Below, piece after piece: positions 1-5,252 of a stretch of DNA of 5,252 nucleotides (positions are counted from its first letter, which is position 1; every line of letters starts with the position of its first letter). Source of the DNA: an uncultured Microbacteriaceae bacterium (lineage in GTDB: Bacteria; Actinomycetota; Actinomycetes; Actinomycetales; Microbacteriaceae). The translations under genes were made by a program, and so were the position numbers. The notes under the pieces are model-generated. The model saw only the letters and a program-made list of their open reading frames with translations. It was not told where the DNA came from and searched no databases. The stretch is from assembly GCA_903907615.1 (NCBI GenBank), contig CAIVOR010000363.1, positions 1 through 5,252 on the forward strand. The letters are read 5' to 3'.

Positions 1-590
1 ACACGCCCGGTTTCACTGCAACGCCCATCGAGGGTAAGTTGTCGATGCGCAACTCGGTGCAGTGCGACATCGACCTCGTCAACGTCACGGTGCCCGACAG
101 CATGATGCTGCCCAAGGCCAAGGGTCTGTCTGGTCCGTTCTCGTGTCTCAACGAGGCGCGCTACGGAATCATCTGGGGCGCCATGGGTGCCGCGCGCGGT
201 TGTCTCGATGCGGCCATCGGTCGCTCGATGTCCCGCGAGGTCTTTGGCACCCCCATCGGTGGTTACCAGCTGACGCAGGCCAAGCTCGCCGACATGATGG
301 TTGAGTACGAAAAGGGAATGCTGCTCTCGCTGCACATTGGCCGCCAGAAGGATGCGGGCATGCTGACGTTCGCGCAGATTTCGGTGGGCAAGCTCAACAG
401 CGTGCGCGAGGCGCTCAACATCGCACGCGAGTGCCGCACCATTCTGGGTGGCGACGGCGTGACGAACGAGTTCCCCGTGATGCGCCACATGGCCAACCTC
501 GAATCGGTGCGCACCTATGAGGGCACCGATGAAGTGCACCAACTGGTCATTGGGCGCGAACTCACCGGACTCAACGCCTTCGGCGTCTAA
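1..590 (+). CDS. gcdH: Glutaryl-CoA dehydrogenase, C-terminal half (5' end outside window)
   Basis: This is an acyl-CoA dehydrogenase family flavoenzyme. Glutaryl-CoA dehydrogenase oxidises and decarboxylates glutaryl-CoA to crotonyl-CoA in lysine, tryptophan and glutarate breakdown, passing electrons to ETF. The frame is open from base 3 to TAA at 588-590, so about 195 codons are visible of a protein usually near 390-400 residues. The TTG at 39 is an internal Leu codon, because the similarity continues upstream of it (TPGFTATPIEGK). What is seen is the end of the beta domain and the C-terminal helical domain. The motif FSCLNEARYGIIWG, the ILGGDG loop and NLESVRTYEGT closely match glutaryl-CoA dehydrogenases. 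The catalytic base is the Glu of YEGT, codon 519-521, equivalent to human Glu370. The substrate-binding Arg of the N-terminal half is off-window, so glutaryl specificity rests on overall likeness. A more general acyl-CoA dehydrogenase is the alternative. The frame is intact, and a same-strand permease follows. Confidence 0.85.
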   Translation, partial: TPGFTATPIEGKLSMRNSVQCDIDLVNVTVPDSMMLPKAKGLSGPFSCLNEARYGIIWGAMGAARGCLDAAIGRSMSREVFGTPIGGYQLTQAKLADMMVEYEKGMLLSLHIGRQKDAGMLTFAQISVGKLNSVREALNIARECRTILGGDGVTNEFPVMRHMANLESVRTYEGTDEVHQLVIGRELTGLNAFGV

Positions 591-614
591 TTTCGAACAT
601 TCCTCATGGCACAA

Positions 615-640
615 CTCACCCCAATAAATCAAGGGGCGAG
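615..640 (+). terminator. Weak hairpin after gcdH, possible terminator or processing site
   Basis: Starting 24 bases after the gcdH stop, CTCACCCC (615-622) can pair with GGGGCGAG (633-640) across a 10-base AT-rich loop. This gives an eight-position stem with one A-C mismatch. No T-run follows (the next bases are GTCGTAGCC), so it does not meet the intrinsic terminator pattern. It may be a transcript end stabiliser, a Rho-assisted end, or chance. Confidence 0.3.
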
Positions 641-669
641 GTCGTAGCCTTTCGGCGCATTCAGGAATA

Positions 670-687
670 GCGTGTGCAACAGCACGC
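670..687 (+). other. Short inverted repeat in the gcdH-permease spacer
   Basis: GCGTG (670-674) and CACGC (683-687) are inverted repeats around an 8-base centre, and a G-U pair could extend the stem by one. It lies about 55 bases before the permease start. It could be an operator half-site pair or a leader hairpin. At 5 bp this is expected by chance in GC-rich DNA. I could not pick out a convincing -35/-10 promoter anywhere in 591-741, so the permease may be cotranscribed with gcdH or use a promoter unlike the consensus. Confidence 0.2.
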
Positions 688-729
688 CGAAGTGCCACCT
701 ACCCCCGGGCGGCATCGAGCGTGACGACT

Positions 730-735
730 GAAGGG
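730..735 (+). promoter_or_regulatory. Ribosome binding site deciding the permease start
   Basis: GAAGGG sits 6 bases before ATG 742, a good Shine-Dalgarno match and spacing. The upstream in-frame GTG at 721 has only a weak GAG before it. Starting there would add seven polar residues and place this site inside the coding region. Confidence 0.6.
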
Positions 736-741
736 TCCCGA

Positions 742-2238
742 ATGTCCACGTCTGGAAACAGCCAACACCTCGAGGACAATGCACACCTCGAAGCGCTTGG
801 CTACAAGGGAACGTATTCCCGCACGATGTCGCTGTGGGGCAATATCGCCCTCGGCTTCACGTACTTGTCCCCACTTGTCGCGATTTACTCGCTCTTCTCG
901 CTTTCGCTCGCCACCGGCGGCCCGCCCGCCATCTGGTGGATCGTCATCGTGGGAGCCGGCCAGTTGCTGGTCTCGCTCGTCTTCGGTGAGATTGTGTCGC
1001 AGTTCCCCATCGCCGGTGGGCTCTACCCCTGGGCACGCCGCCTGTGGGGCAAACGTTACGCCTGGATGGTCGCCTGGATCTACGTATGGGCCATGCTGGT
1101 CACCATTACGGCTGTGATCGAATACAGCTCGAGCTTCGCCATGAGCCTGTTTGGGGTTGAGATCACCCCGCTGAGCACGTTGCTCTTCTCGGTGGGCATC
1201 CTGGTTCTCGCCCTGCTGCTCAACCTCGGTGGCACCAAGACCATGTCGCGCATCGCTCGCATCGGTCTCGCGGCCGAACTGATCGGTGTGGTGGGCGTGG
1301 GCATCTACCTGCTCATCTTCCAGCGTCACAACGACTTCAGCGTGTTCTTCGACGGGTTCAACCTCGGCGACGGCAACTACCTGACGGCGTTCGTGTCGGC
1401 AGCCCTGATCGGTCTGTTCATGTTCTACGGCTTTGAGGCCTGTGGTGACGTTGCCGAAGAGGTAGCCGATGCCGGTCGTCGCGTTCCGCGAGCCATGTAC
1501 CTGACGATCTTCGTGGGTGGCGTCTCCGCCCTCATGTCGTTCGCGGGATACGTGCTCGCTGCACCGGACCTCGCGGGCATCATCTCGGGTGACGTTGCTG
1601 ATCCGATCCCCGCAATCCTCGAGTCGGCTCTGGGCACCGTTGGCGCCAAGATCTTCCTCGTGATTGCTGTGCTGGCGTTCATCTCGTGCACGCTCAGCCT
1701 GCAGGCCGCCGCCAGCCGTCTGCTGCAGTCGTCGGCACGTGACGGCATGCTGCCGGCCAGCAAGTGGCTCGCCAAGCTCTCGCCCGGAACTCAGGTTCCT
1801 CGTAACGCGCTGTTTGTTGCCAGCATCGTTCCGATCATCCTGTGTGTGATCATCTACTTCCGCCCCGAGACGCTCGTGCAGGTTACGGCGTTTGCCGTGC
1901 TCGGCATTTACGTCTCGTTCCAGCTCGTGGTCTTGGCCTCGCTGGTGCAGCGGTTCCGTGGCTGGCGTCCGGCAGGTCCGTTCAACCTGGGCGTCATGGG
2001 CATCGTGGTGAACATCGCCGCGCTGATCTACGGCATCTGGGCCATCTACTGGCTGCTCATCCCCGGAGCGTCCGGTGACTGGGTAACCGACTACATCTCG
2101 TGGCTGGGTCTTGGCGTCGTGATTGTCGCCGGTGGTCTGTACATGCTGATTGCTCGCCCCGCGGGCAAGTCGAGTGCCCCGCACAGCGACGCCATCGAGG
2201 TGGCCAACATGATGCGCGCGAAGGCTGCTGCCAAGTAG
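742..2238 (+). CDS. APC-superfamily amino acid/amine permease, 12 transmembrane helices
   Basis: This is an inner-membrane secondary transporter of the amino acid-polyamine-organocation superfamily, most like the amino acid/choline/GABA permease branch. From ATG 742 it has 498 residues, a normal length. A polar N-terminus of about 30 residues is followed by roughly twelve hydrophobic helices near 32-54, 61-83, 106-128, 143-163, 173-193, 215-235, 251-273, 300-323, 354-373, 378-401, 416-440 and 450-470, then a polar, Ala/Lys-rich tail of about 28 residues. Family signatures visible are the helix 1 segment NIALGFTYLSPL (the substrate-binding break), the loop after helix 2 with QFPIAGGLYPWARRLWG near 87-103, and the cytoplasmic loop after helix 6 with GDVAEEVADAGRRVPRA near 235-251. 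Helix 8 runs into a conserved LLQSSARDGMLP segment. It lies 151 bases after gcdH on the same strand and ends before the bidirectional terminator. The substrate is unknown; proximity to glutaryl-CoA dehydrogenase weakly suggests lysine, GABA, 5-aminovalerate or a diamine. GTG 721 is the alternative start (505 residues). Confidence 0.9.
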   Translation: MSTSGNSQHLEDNAHLEALGYKGTYSRTMSLWGNIALGFTYLSPLVAIYSLFSLSLATGGPPAIWWIVIVGAGQLLVSLVFGEIVSQFPIAGGLYPWARRLWGKRYAWMVAWIYVWAMLVTITAVIEYSSSFAMSLFGVEITPLSTLLFSVGILVLALLLNLGGTKTMSRIARIGLAAELIGVVGVGIYLLIFQRHNDFSVFFDGFNLGDGNYLTAFVSAALIGLFMFYGFEACGDVAEEVADAGRRVPRAMYLTIFVGGVSALMSFAGYVLAAPDLAGIISGDVADPIPAILESALGTVGAKIFLVIAVLAFISCTLSLQAAASRLLQSSARDGMLPASKWLAKLSPGTQVPRNALFVASIVPIILCVIIYFRPETLVQVTAFAVLGIYVSFQLVVLASLVQRFRGWRPAGPFNLGVMGIVVNIAALIYGIWAIYWLLIPGASGDWVTDYISWLGLGVVIVAGGLYMLIARPAGKSSAPHSDAIEVANMMRAKAAAK

Positions 2239-2254
2239 CCTCACCGCTTTACAC

Positions 2255-2293
2255 AAAGAAATCCCCCGGCCGCGAGGCCGGGGGATTTCTTTT
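2255..2293. terminator. Bidirectional intrinsic terminator between permease and tuf
   Basis: Bases 2255-2271 and 2276-2292 are perfect 17-base inverted repeats around the loop GCGA. The inner stem (CCCCCGGCC paired with GGCCGGGGG) is very GC-rich. The outer stem is AT-rich, so each strand ends in TTTCTTT after the GC core, and the plus strand runs on to TTTT at 2290-2293. It lies 16 bases after the permease stop and 13 bases beyond the tuf stop on the other strand. It should therefore end both convergent transcripts, insulating the permease from highly expressed tuf. Confidence 0.93.
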
Positions 2294-2305
2294 GCAGTCA
2301 GATGA

Positions 2306-3499
2306 CTACTTGATGATCTTGGTTACCGTTCCGGCACCCACGGTACGTCCACCCTCACGGATGGCGAAGCCGAGGCCCTCTTCCATGGCGATGGGCTGAA
2401 TCAGCGCAACCGTCATGTCAGTGGTGTCACCAGGCATAACCATCTCCTTGCCGTCAGGCAGGGTGATGACGCCGGTGACGTCGGTGGTGCGGAAGTAGAA
2501 CTGGGGACGGTAGTTGCCGTAGAACGGGTTGTGACGGCCACCCTCATCCTTGGAAAGGATGTAAGCGGTGCCTTCGAAGTCCGTGTGCGGCGTAACCGAA
2601 CCGGGCTTCACAACAACCTGTCCACGCTCTACATCTTCACGCTTGGTTCCGCGAAGAAGCAGACCACAGTTCTCGCCGGCCCAGGCCTCGTCGAGCTGCT
2701 TGTGGAACATCTCGATACCCGTGACCGTGGTCTTCTGCGTGGGACGGATGCCCACGATCTCGACCTCGGAGTTGATGGCCAGCGTGCCACGCTCGGCGCG
2801 ACCGGTAACAACCGTTCCACGGCCGGTGATGGTGAACACGTCCTCGATGGGCATCAAGAACGGCTTGTCCTTGTCGCGCACCGGGTCGGGGATGCTGGCG
2901 TCAGCTGCGTCCATCAGGTCAAGGATGGCCTGAGTCCACTTCTCGTCGCCCTCGAGAGCCTTGAGGCCCGAGACGCGAACGACGGGAGCGTTGTCGCCGT
3001 CGAAGCCCTGGCTGGAGAGGAGTTCGCGAACCTCGAGCTCAACGAGCTCAAGGATCTCTTCGTCGTCAACCATGTCGGACTTGTTCAGTGCAACCATGAG
3101 GTAAGGAACACCAACCTGCTTGGCGAGCAGCACGTGCTCACGCGTCTGAGCCATGGGGCCATCCGTAGCAGCAACCACGAGGATAGCGCCGTCCATCTGG
3201 GCGGCTCCCGTGATCATGTTCTTGATGTAGTCAGCGTGGCCCGGTGCGTCTACGTGTGCGTAGTGGCGCTTGGGGGTTTCGTACTCAACGTGGGAGATGT
3301 TGATCGTAATACCGCGCTGGCGCTCTTCGGGTGCCGAGTCAATCGACGCGAAGTCGCGCTGGACGTTGGTTGCCGACGGGAACTTGTCGGCAAGAACCTT
3401 CGAGATCGCTGCGGTAAGAGTGGTCTTACCGTGGTCAACGTGACCGATGGTTCCGATGTTTACGTGCGGCTTTGTCCGCTCGAACTTGGCCTTAGCCAC
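2306..3499 (-). CDS. tuf: Elongation factor Tu
   Basis: EF-Tu is the cytoplasmic GTPase that carries aminoacyl-tRNA to the ribosomal A site. The gene is complete at 397 residues, the usual length, from GTG 3497-3499 to TAG 2306-2308. The G domain (about 1-205) shows G1 GHVDHGKT at 19-26, G2 RGITI at 62-66 with Mg-binding Thr65, G3 DAPGH at 84-88 with catalytic His88, G4 NKSD at 139-142 and G5 SGLK at 177-180. The beta-barrel domains follow, with GRGTVVTGR near 226-234, KDEGGRH near 317-323, RPQFYFRTTDVTG near 331-343 and the C-terminal REGGRTVGAG near 381-390. Relative to E. coli it has a three-residue insertion in the switch I region. It carries Lys127, Gln164 and Gly377 where E. coli mature EF-Tu has Arg123, Tyr160 and Arg373. 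It lies 119 bases downstream of fusA on the same strand, as in str operons. Confidence 0.99.
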   Translation of the reverse strand: MAKAKFERTKPHVNIGTIGHVDHGKTTLTAAISKVLADKFPSATNVQRDFASIDSAPEERQRGITINISHVEYETPKRHYAHVDAPGHADYIKNMITGAAQMDGAILVVAATDGPMAQTREHVLLAKQVGVPYLMVALNKSDMVDDEEILELVELEVRELLSSQGFDGDNAPVVRVSGLKALEGDEKWTQAILDLMDAADASIPDPVRDKDKPFLMPIEDVFTITGRGTVVTGRAERGTLAINSEVEIVGIRPTQKTTVTGIEMFHKQLDEAWAGENCGLLLRGTKREDVERGQVVVKPGSVTPHTDFEGTAYILSKDEGGRHNPFYGNYRPQFYFRTTDVTGVITLPDGKEMVMPGDTTDMTVALIQPIAMEEGLGFAIREGGRTVGAGTVTKIIK

Positions 3500-3618
3500 T
3501 GGGTCCTCCTAGGACGTTGGTGCGAGTTTGGCCCGATTTCTCGTGCCTGGCCCGCAGGGGATTTGGTGTTTAGTTTTTTGTTGAACTAGCTCAAGTGCAC
3601 TAGCAGGTGTGATCGGGG
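3500..3618 (-). promoter_or_regulatory. fusA-tuf spacer, AT-rich tuf leader with possible promoter
   Basis: This 119-base spacer contains no gene. Its fusA-proximal part is AT-rich compared with the rest of the window, with a run of six A's on the tuf strand (3574-3579) and an imperfect 14-base palindrome, TTGAACTAGCTCAA on the plus strand (3581-3594). ACTAGC is repeated directly at 3585-3590 and 3599-3604, and TGGCCCG at 3529-3535 and 3548-3554. On the tuf strand TTGAGC could act as a -35 element with TAAACA 16 bases later as a poor -10 element. tuf often has its own promoter in addition to str operon read-through, but the match here is weak. No intrinsic terminator separates the genes. Confidence 0.35.
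3503..3515 (-). promoter_or_regulatory. Strong tuf Shine-Dalgarno within a small inverted repeat
   Basis: On the minus strand TAGGAGG (3505-3511) precedes the GTG start with a 5-base spacer, a near-ideal ribosome binding site that supports the GTG. The same bases lie in a 5-bp inverted repeat, GTCCT-AGG-AGGAC (3503-3515), so AGGAGG occupies the loop and the 3' arm of a possible hairpin. The ribosome binding site is secure; any regulatory role of the hairpin is inference. Confidence 0.75.
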
Positions 3619-5252
3619 CTATTCGCCCTTGTTCTTTTGGATGATCTCGTCGGCAACAGCCTTCGGGACCTCGGCATAACTTTCGAAGGTCATCGAGTAC
3701 ACGGCGCGGCCTGAGGTCTTCGACCGCAGGTCACCGATGTAACCGAACATCTCCGACAGGGGCACAAGGGCGCGAACGACCTTGACGCCACTGGCGTCGT
3801 CCATCGATTGGATCTGTCCGCGTCGCGAGTTGAGGTCGCCGATGACGTCTCCCATGTATTCCTCTGGGGTACGCACCTCCACGGCCATCAGCGGCTCGAG
3901 CAGAACCGGGTTTGCCTGACGAGCGGCCTCCTTGAAGGCCATCGATCCGGCAATCTTGAACGCCATCTCCGAGGAGTCGACGTCGTGGTAGGCGCCGTCA
4001 AGCAGTGTTGCCTTGACACCAACCATGGGATAACCCGCAAGTATGCCGACCTGCAGGGCGTCTTGGATTCCGTGATCCACGGAAGGAATGTACTCGCGAG
4101 GGATGCGTCCACCGGTAACCTTGTTGTCGAACTCGTAAGTCTTGTCGGCGGTCACCTCCATGGGCTCGAGAGCAATCTGAATCTTGGCGAACTGACCCGA
4201 ACCACCGGTCTGCTTCTTGTGCGTGTAGTCGTACTTGTCGACGTTGCGGCGAATGGTCTCGCGGTAGGCCACCTGGGGCTTACCCACGTTGGCCTCAACC
4301 TTGAACTCACGACGCATGCGGTCAACGAGGATGTCGAGGTGCAACTCGCCCATGCCCGAGATCACGGTCTGGCCGGTCTCCTGGTCTTGCTCAACGCGGA
4401 AGGTGGGGTCTTCCTCGGCGAGCTTCTGGATGGCGGTTCCGAGCTTTTCCTGGTCAGCCTTGGTCTTGGGCTCAATGGCCACCGAGATCACGGGCTCAGG
4501 GAACGACATCGACTCGAGCACAATCTCGTGCTGAGGGTCGCAGAGCGTGTCACCGGTGGTGGTGTCCTTGAGGCCAATGGCCGCGTAGATGTGGCCGGCG
4601 GTGACGCCGTCAACAGGGTTCTCCTTGTTGGCGTGCATCTGGAACAGCTTGCCGATGCGCTCCTTCTTGTCTTTGGTGGAGTTGATCACCTGGGTGCCAC
4701 CCTCGGCCTTGCCGGAGTAGACACGAATGTAGGTGAGACGACCAAAGAAGGGGTGCGAGACAACCTTGAACGCGAGAGCCGAGAACGGCTCCGTGGAGTC
4801 TGCCTTGCGCGTGATGATCTTCTCTTCGTCGCGCACGTCGTGTCCCTGAACATCGGGAACGTCGAGGGGCGAGGGGAGGTAGTCGATCACGGCGTCGAGC
4901 ATGGGCTGCACACCGCGGTTCTTGAACGCCGAGCCACACAGCACGGGGTAGATCTCGCTGTTGATGGTGAGCTTGCGAATGGCGCCCTTGATTTCGGCAA
5001 CAGTCAGCTCTTCGCCGCCGAAGTGCTTCTCGAGAAGTGCCTCGTCGGTCTCGGCAACGGTCTCGAGCAGCGCGGTGCGGTACTCGTTGGCCTTGTCGAT
5101 CATGTCGGCGGGAATCTCTTCAATGTCGTACTTGGCACCCAGCTCCACGTCACCCTTGGAGTCTCCGCGCCAGGTGAGTGCTTTCATCTCCACCAGGTCA
5201 ACGACACCCTCGAAGGTGTGCTCGGCACCGATGGGAAGCTGAATCACGAGGG
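3619..5252 (-). CDS. fusA: Elongation factor G, lacking the N-terminal GTPase core (5' end outside window)
   Basis: EF-G is the GTPase that drives tRNA-mRNA translocation and, with RRF, ribosome recycling. About 544 codons are visible of a protein near 700 residues, ending at TAG 3619-3621. The codon at 5245-5247 is GTG coding an internal Val, not a start, since homology continues to the edge; P-loop and switch regions lie off-window. Numbering from that Val, the end of the G domain is seen with its G5 motif CGSAFKNRG at 104-112. Domain II follows (PFSALAFKV, FFGRLTYIRVYSG, then IGLKDTTTGDTLCDP at 224-238). Domain III has ISGMGELHLDI at 296-306, and domain IV has VGKPQVAYRET at 321-331 and YHDVDSSEMAF at 420-430, its ribosome-contacting tip. 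Domain V has PLSEMFGYIGDLRS at 496-509. All match bacterial EF-G rather than the tetracycline-protection or RF3 relatives. It is followed by tuf on the same strand, so rpsL and rpsG are expected further right. Confidence 0.98.
   Translation of the reverse strand, partial: LVIQLPIGAEHTFEGVVDLVEMKALTWRGDSKGDVELGAKYDIEEIPADMIDKANEYRTALLETVAETDEALLEKHFGGEELTVAEIKGAIRKLTINSEIYPVLCGSAFKNRGVQPMLDAVIDYLPSPLDVPDVQGHDVRDEEKIITRKADSTEPFSALAFKVVSHPFFGRLTYIRVYSGKAEGGTQVINSTKDKKERIGKLFQMHANKENPVDGVTAGHIYAAIGLKDTTTGDTLCDPQHEIVLESMSFPEPVISVAIEPKTKADQEKLGTAIQKLAEEDPTFRVEQDQETGQTVISGMGELHLDILVDRMRREFKVEANVGKPQVAYRETIRRNVDKYDYTHKKQTGGSGQFAKIQIALEPMEVTADKTYEFDNKVTGGRIPREYIPSVDHGIQDALQVGILAGYPMVGVKATLLDGAYHDVDSSEMAFKIAGSMAFKEAARQANPVLLEPLMAVEVRTPEEYMGDVIGDLNSRRGQIQSMDDASGVKVVRALVPLSEMFGYIGDLRSKTSGRAVYSMTFESYAEVPKAVADEIIQKNKGE

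Noticed and set aside
39..590. TTG at 39 as the true start of a short 183-residue protein
   Set aside because: Homology to glutaryl-CoA dehydrogenase continues in frame upstream to the window edge, so the gene is cut by the window and TTG is an internal Leu codon.
661..2256. A 531-codon minus-strand open frame opposite the permease
   Set aside because: It is exactly antisense to a well-supported membrane protein, its translation is a low-complexity His/Asp/Glu/Arg-rich mix with no recognisable domain, and it arises because the permease avoids codons that would read as stops on the other strand.
3571..3580. T-run TTTTTT at 3574-3579 as part of a plus-strand terminator
   Set aside because: No stable GC-rich hairpin precedes it on the plus strand and no plus-strand gene ends there.
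2531..3589. A 352-codon plus-strand open frame over tuf and its leader
   Set aside because: tuf on the other strand is unmistakable. This frame is a codon-bias shadow, with no family resemblance and no good ribosome site seen.
4610..4939. A 109-codon Arg-rich minus-strand open frame within fusA
   Set aside because: It is an out-of-frame shadow of fusA on the same strand, with an Arg/His-rich composition typical of frame-shifted high-GC sequence.
5245..5247. GTG at 5247 as the EF-G start
   Set aside because: It lies inside the G domain after the P-loop and switch regions would have occurred, and the frame stays open to the edge with EF-G-like residues, so it is an internal Val.

Overview
The window looks like ordinary chromosomal sequence from a high-GC Gram-positive bacterium (Actinomycetota). 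EF-Tu residue patterns (an ATNVQRDF stretch in the switch I region, NKSD, and a C-terminus of TVTKIIK) point to Micrococcales, probably Microbacteriaceae. This placement is from memory of family sequences, not from a search. The base composition is GC-rich by eye, and codons such as TTA are scarce. That scarcity also explains the long spurious antisense reading frames over the permease and tuf.

There are two converging blocks. On the plus strand lie the C-terminal half of a glutaryl-CoA dehydrogenase (1-590, cut by the window edge) and then, after about 150 bases, a complete 12-helix APC-superfamily permease (742-2238). On the minus strand lie most of elongation factor G (3619-5252, N-terminal GTPase core off the right edge) and, downstream of it, a complete tuf gene for EF-Tu (2306-3499). 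fusA-tuf is the distal part of the classical str operon (rpsL-rpsG-fusA-tuf). The blocks meet at a perfect 17-bp hairpin with a GCGA loop (2255-2292), which has T-rich 3' flanks in both directions and so looks like a shared bidirectional terminator.

Functionally, EF-Tu (aminoacyl-tRNA delivery) and EF-G (translocation) form the elongation GTPase pair. The plus-strand pair suggests amino-acid or dicarboxylate-related catabolism: glutaryl-CoA dehydrogenase converts glutaryl-CoA from lysine or tryptophan breakdown to crotonyl-CoA, and the permease may import an amino acid or amine. Its substrate cannot be read from the sequence.

I see no mobile element, CRISPR array, RNA gene or obviously new system. 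The points most worth a second look are non-canonical residues at elfamycin-contact positions in EF-Tu, a small hairpin that could mask the tuf Shine-Dalgarno sequence, the AT-rich fusA-tuf spacer, and the convergent terminator.
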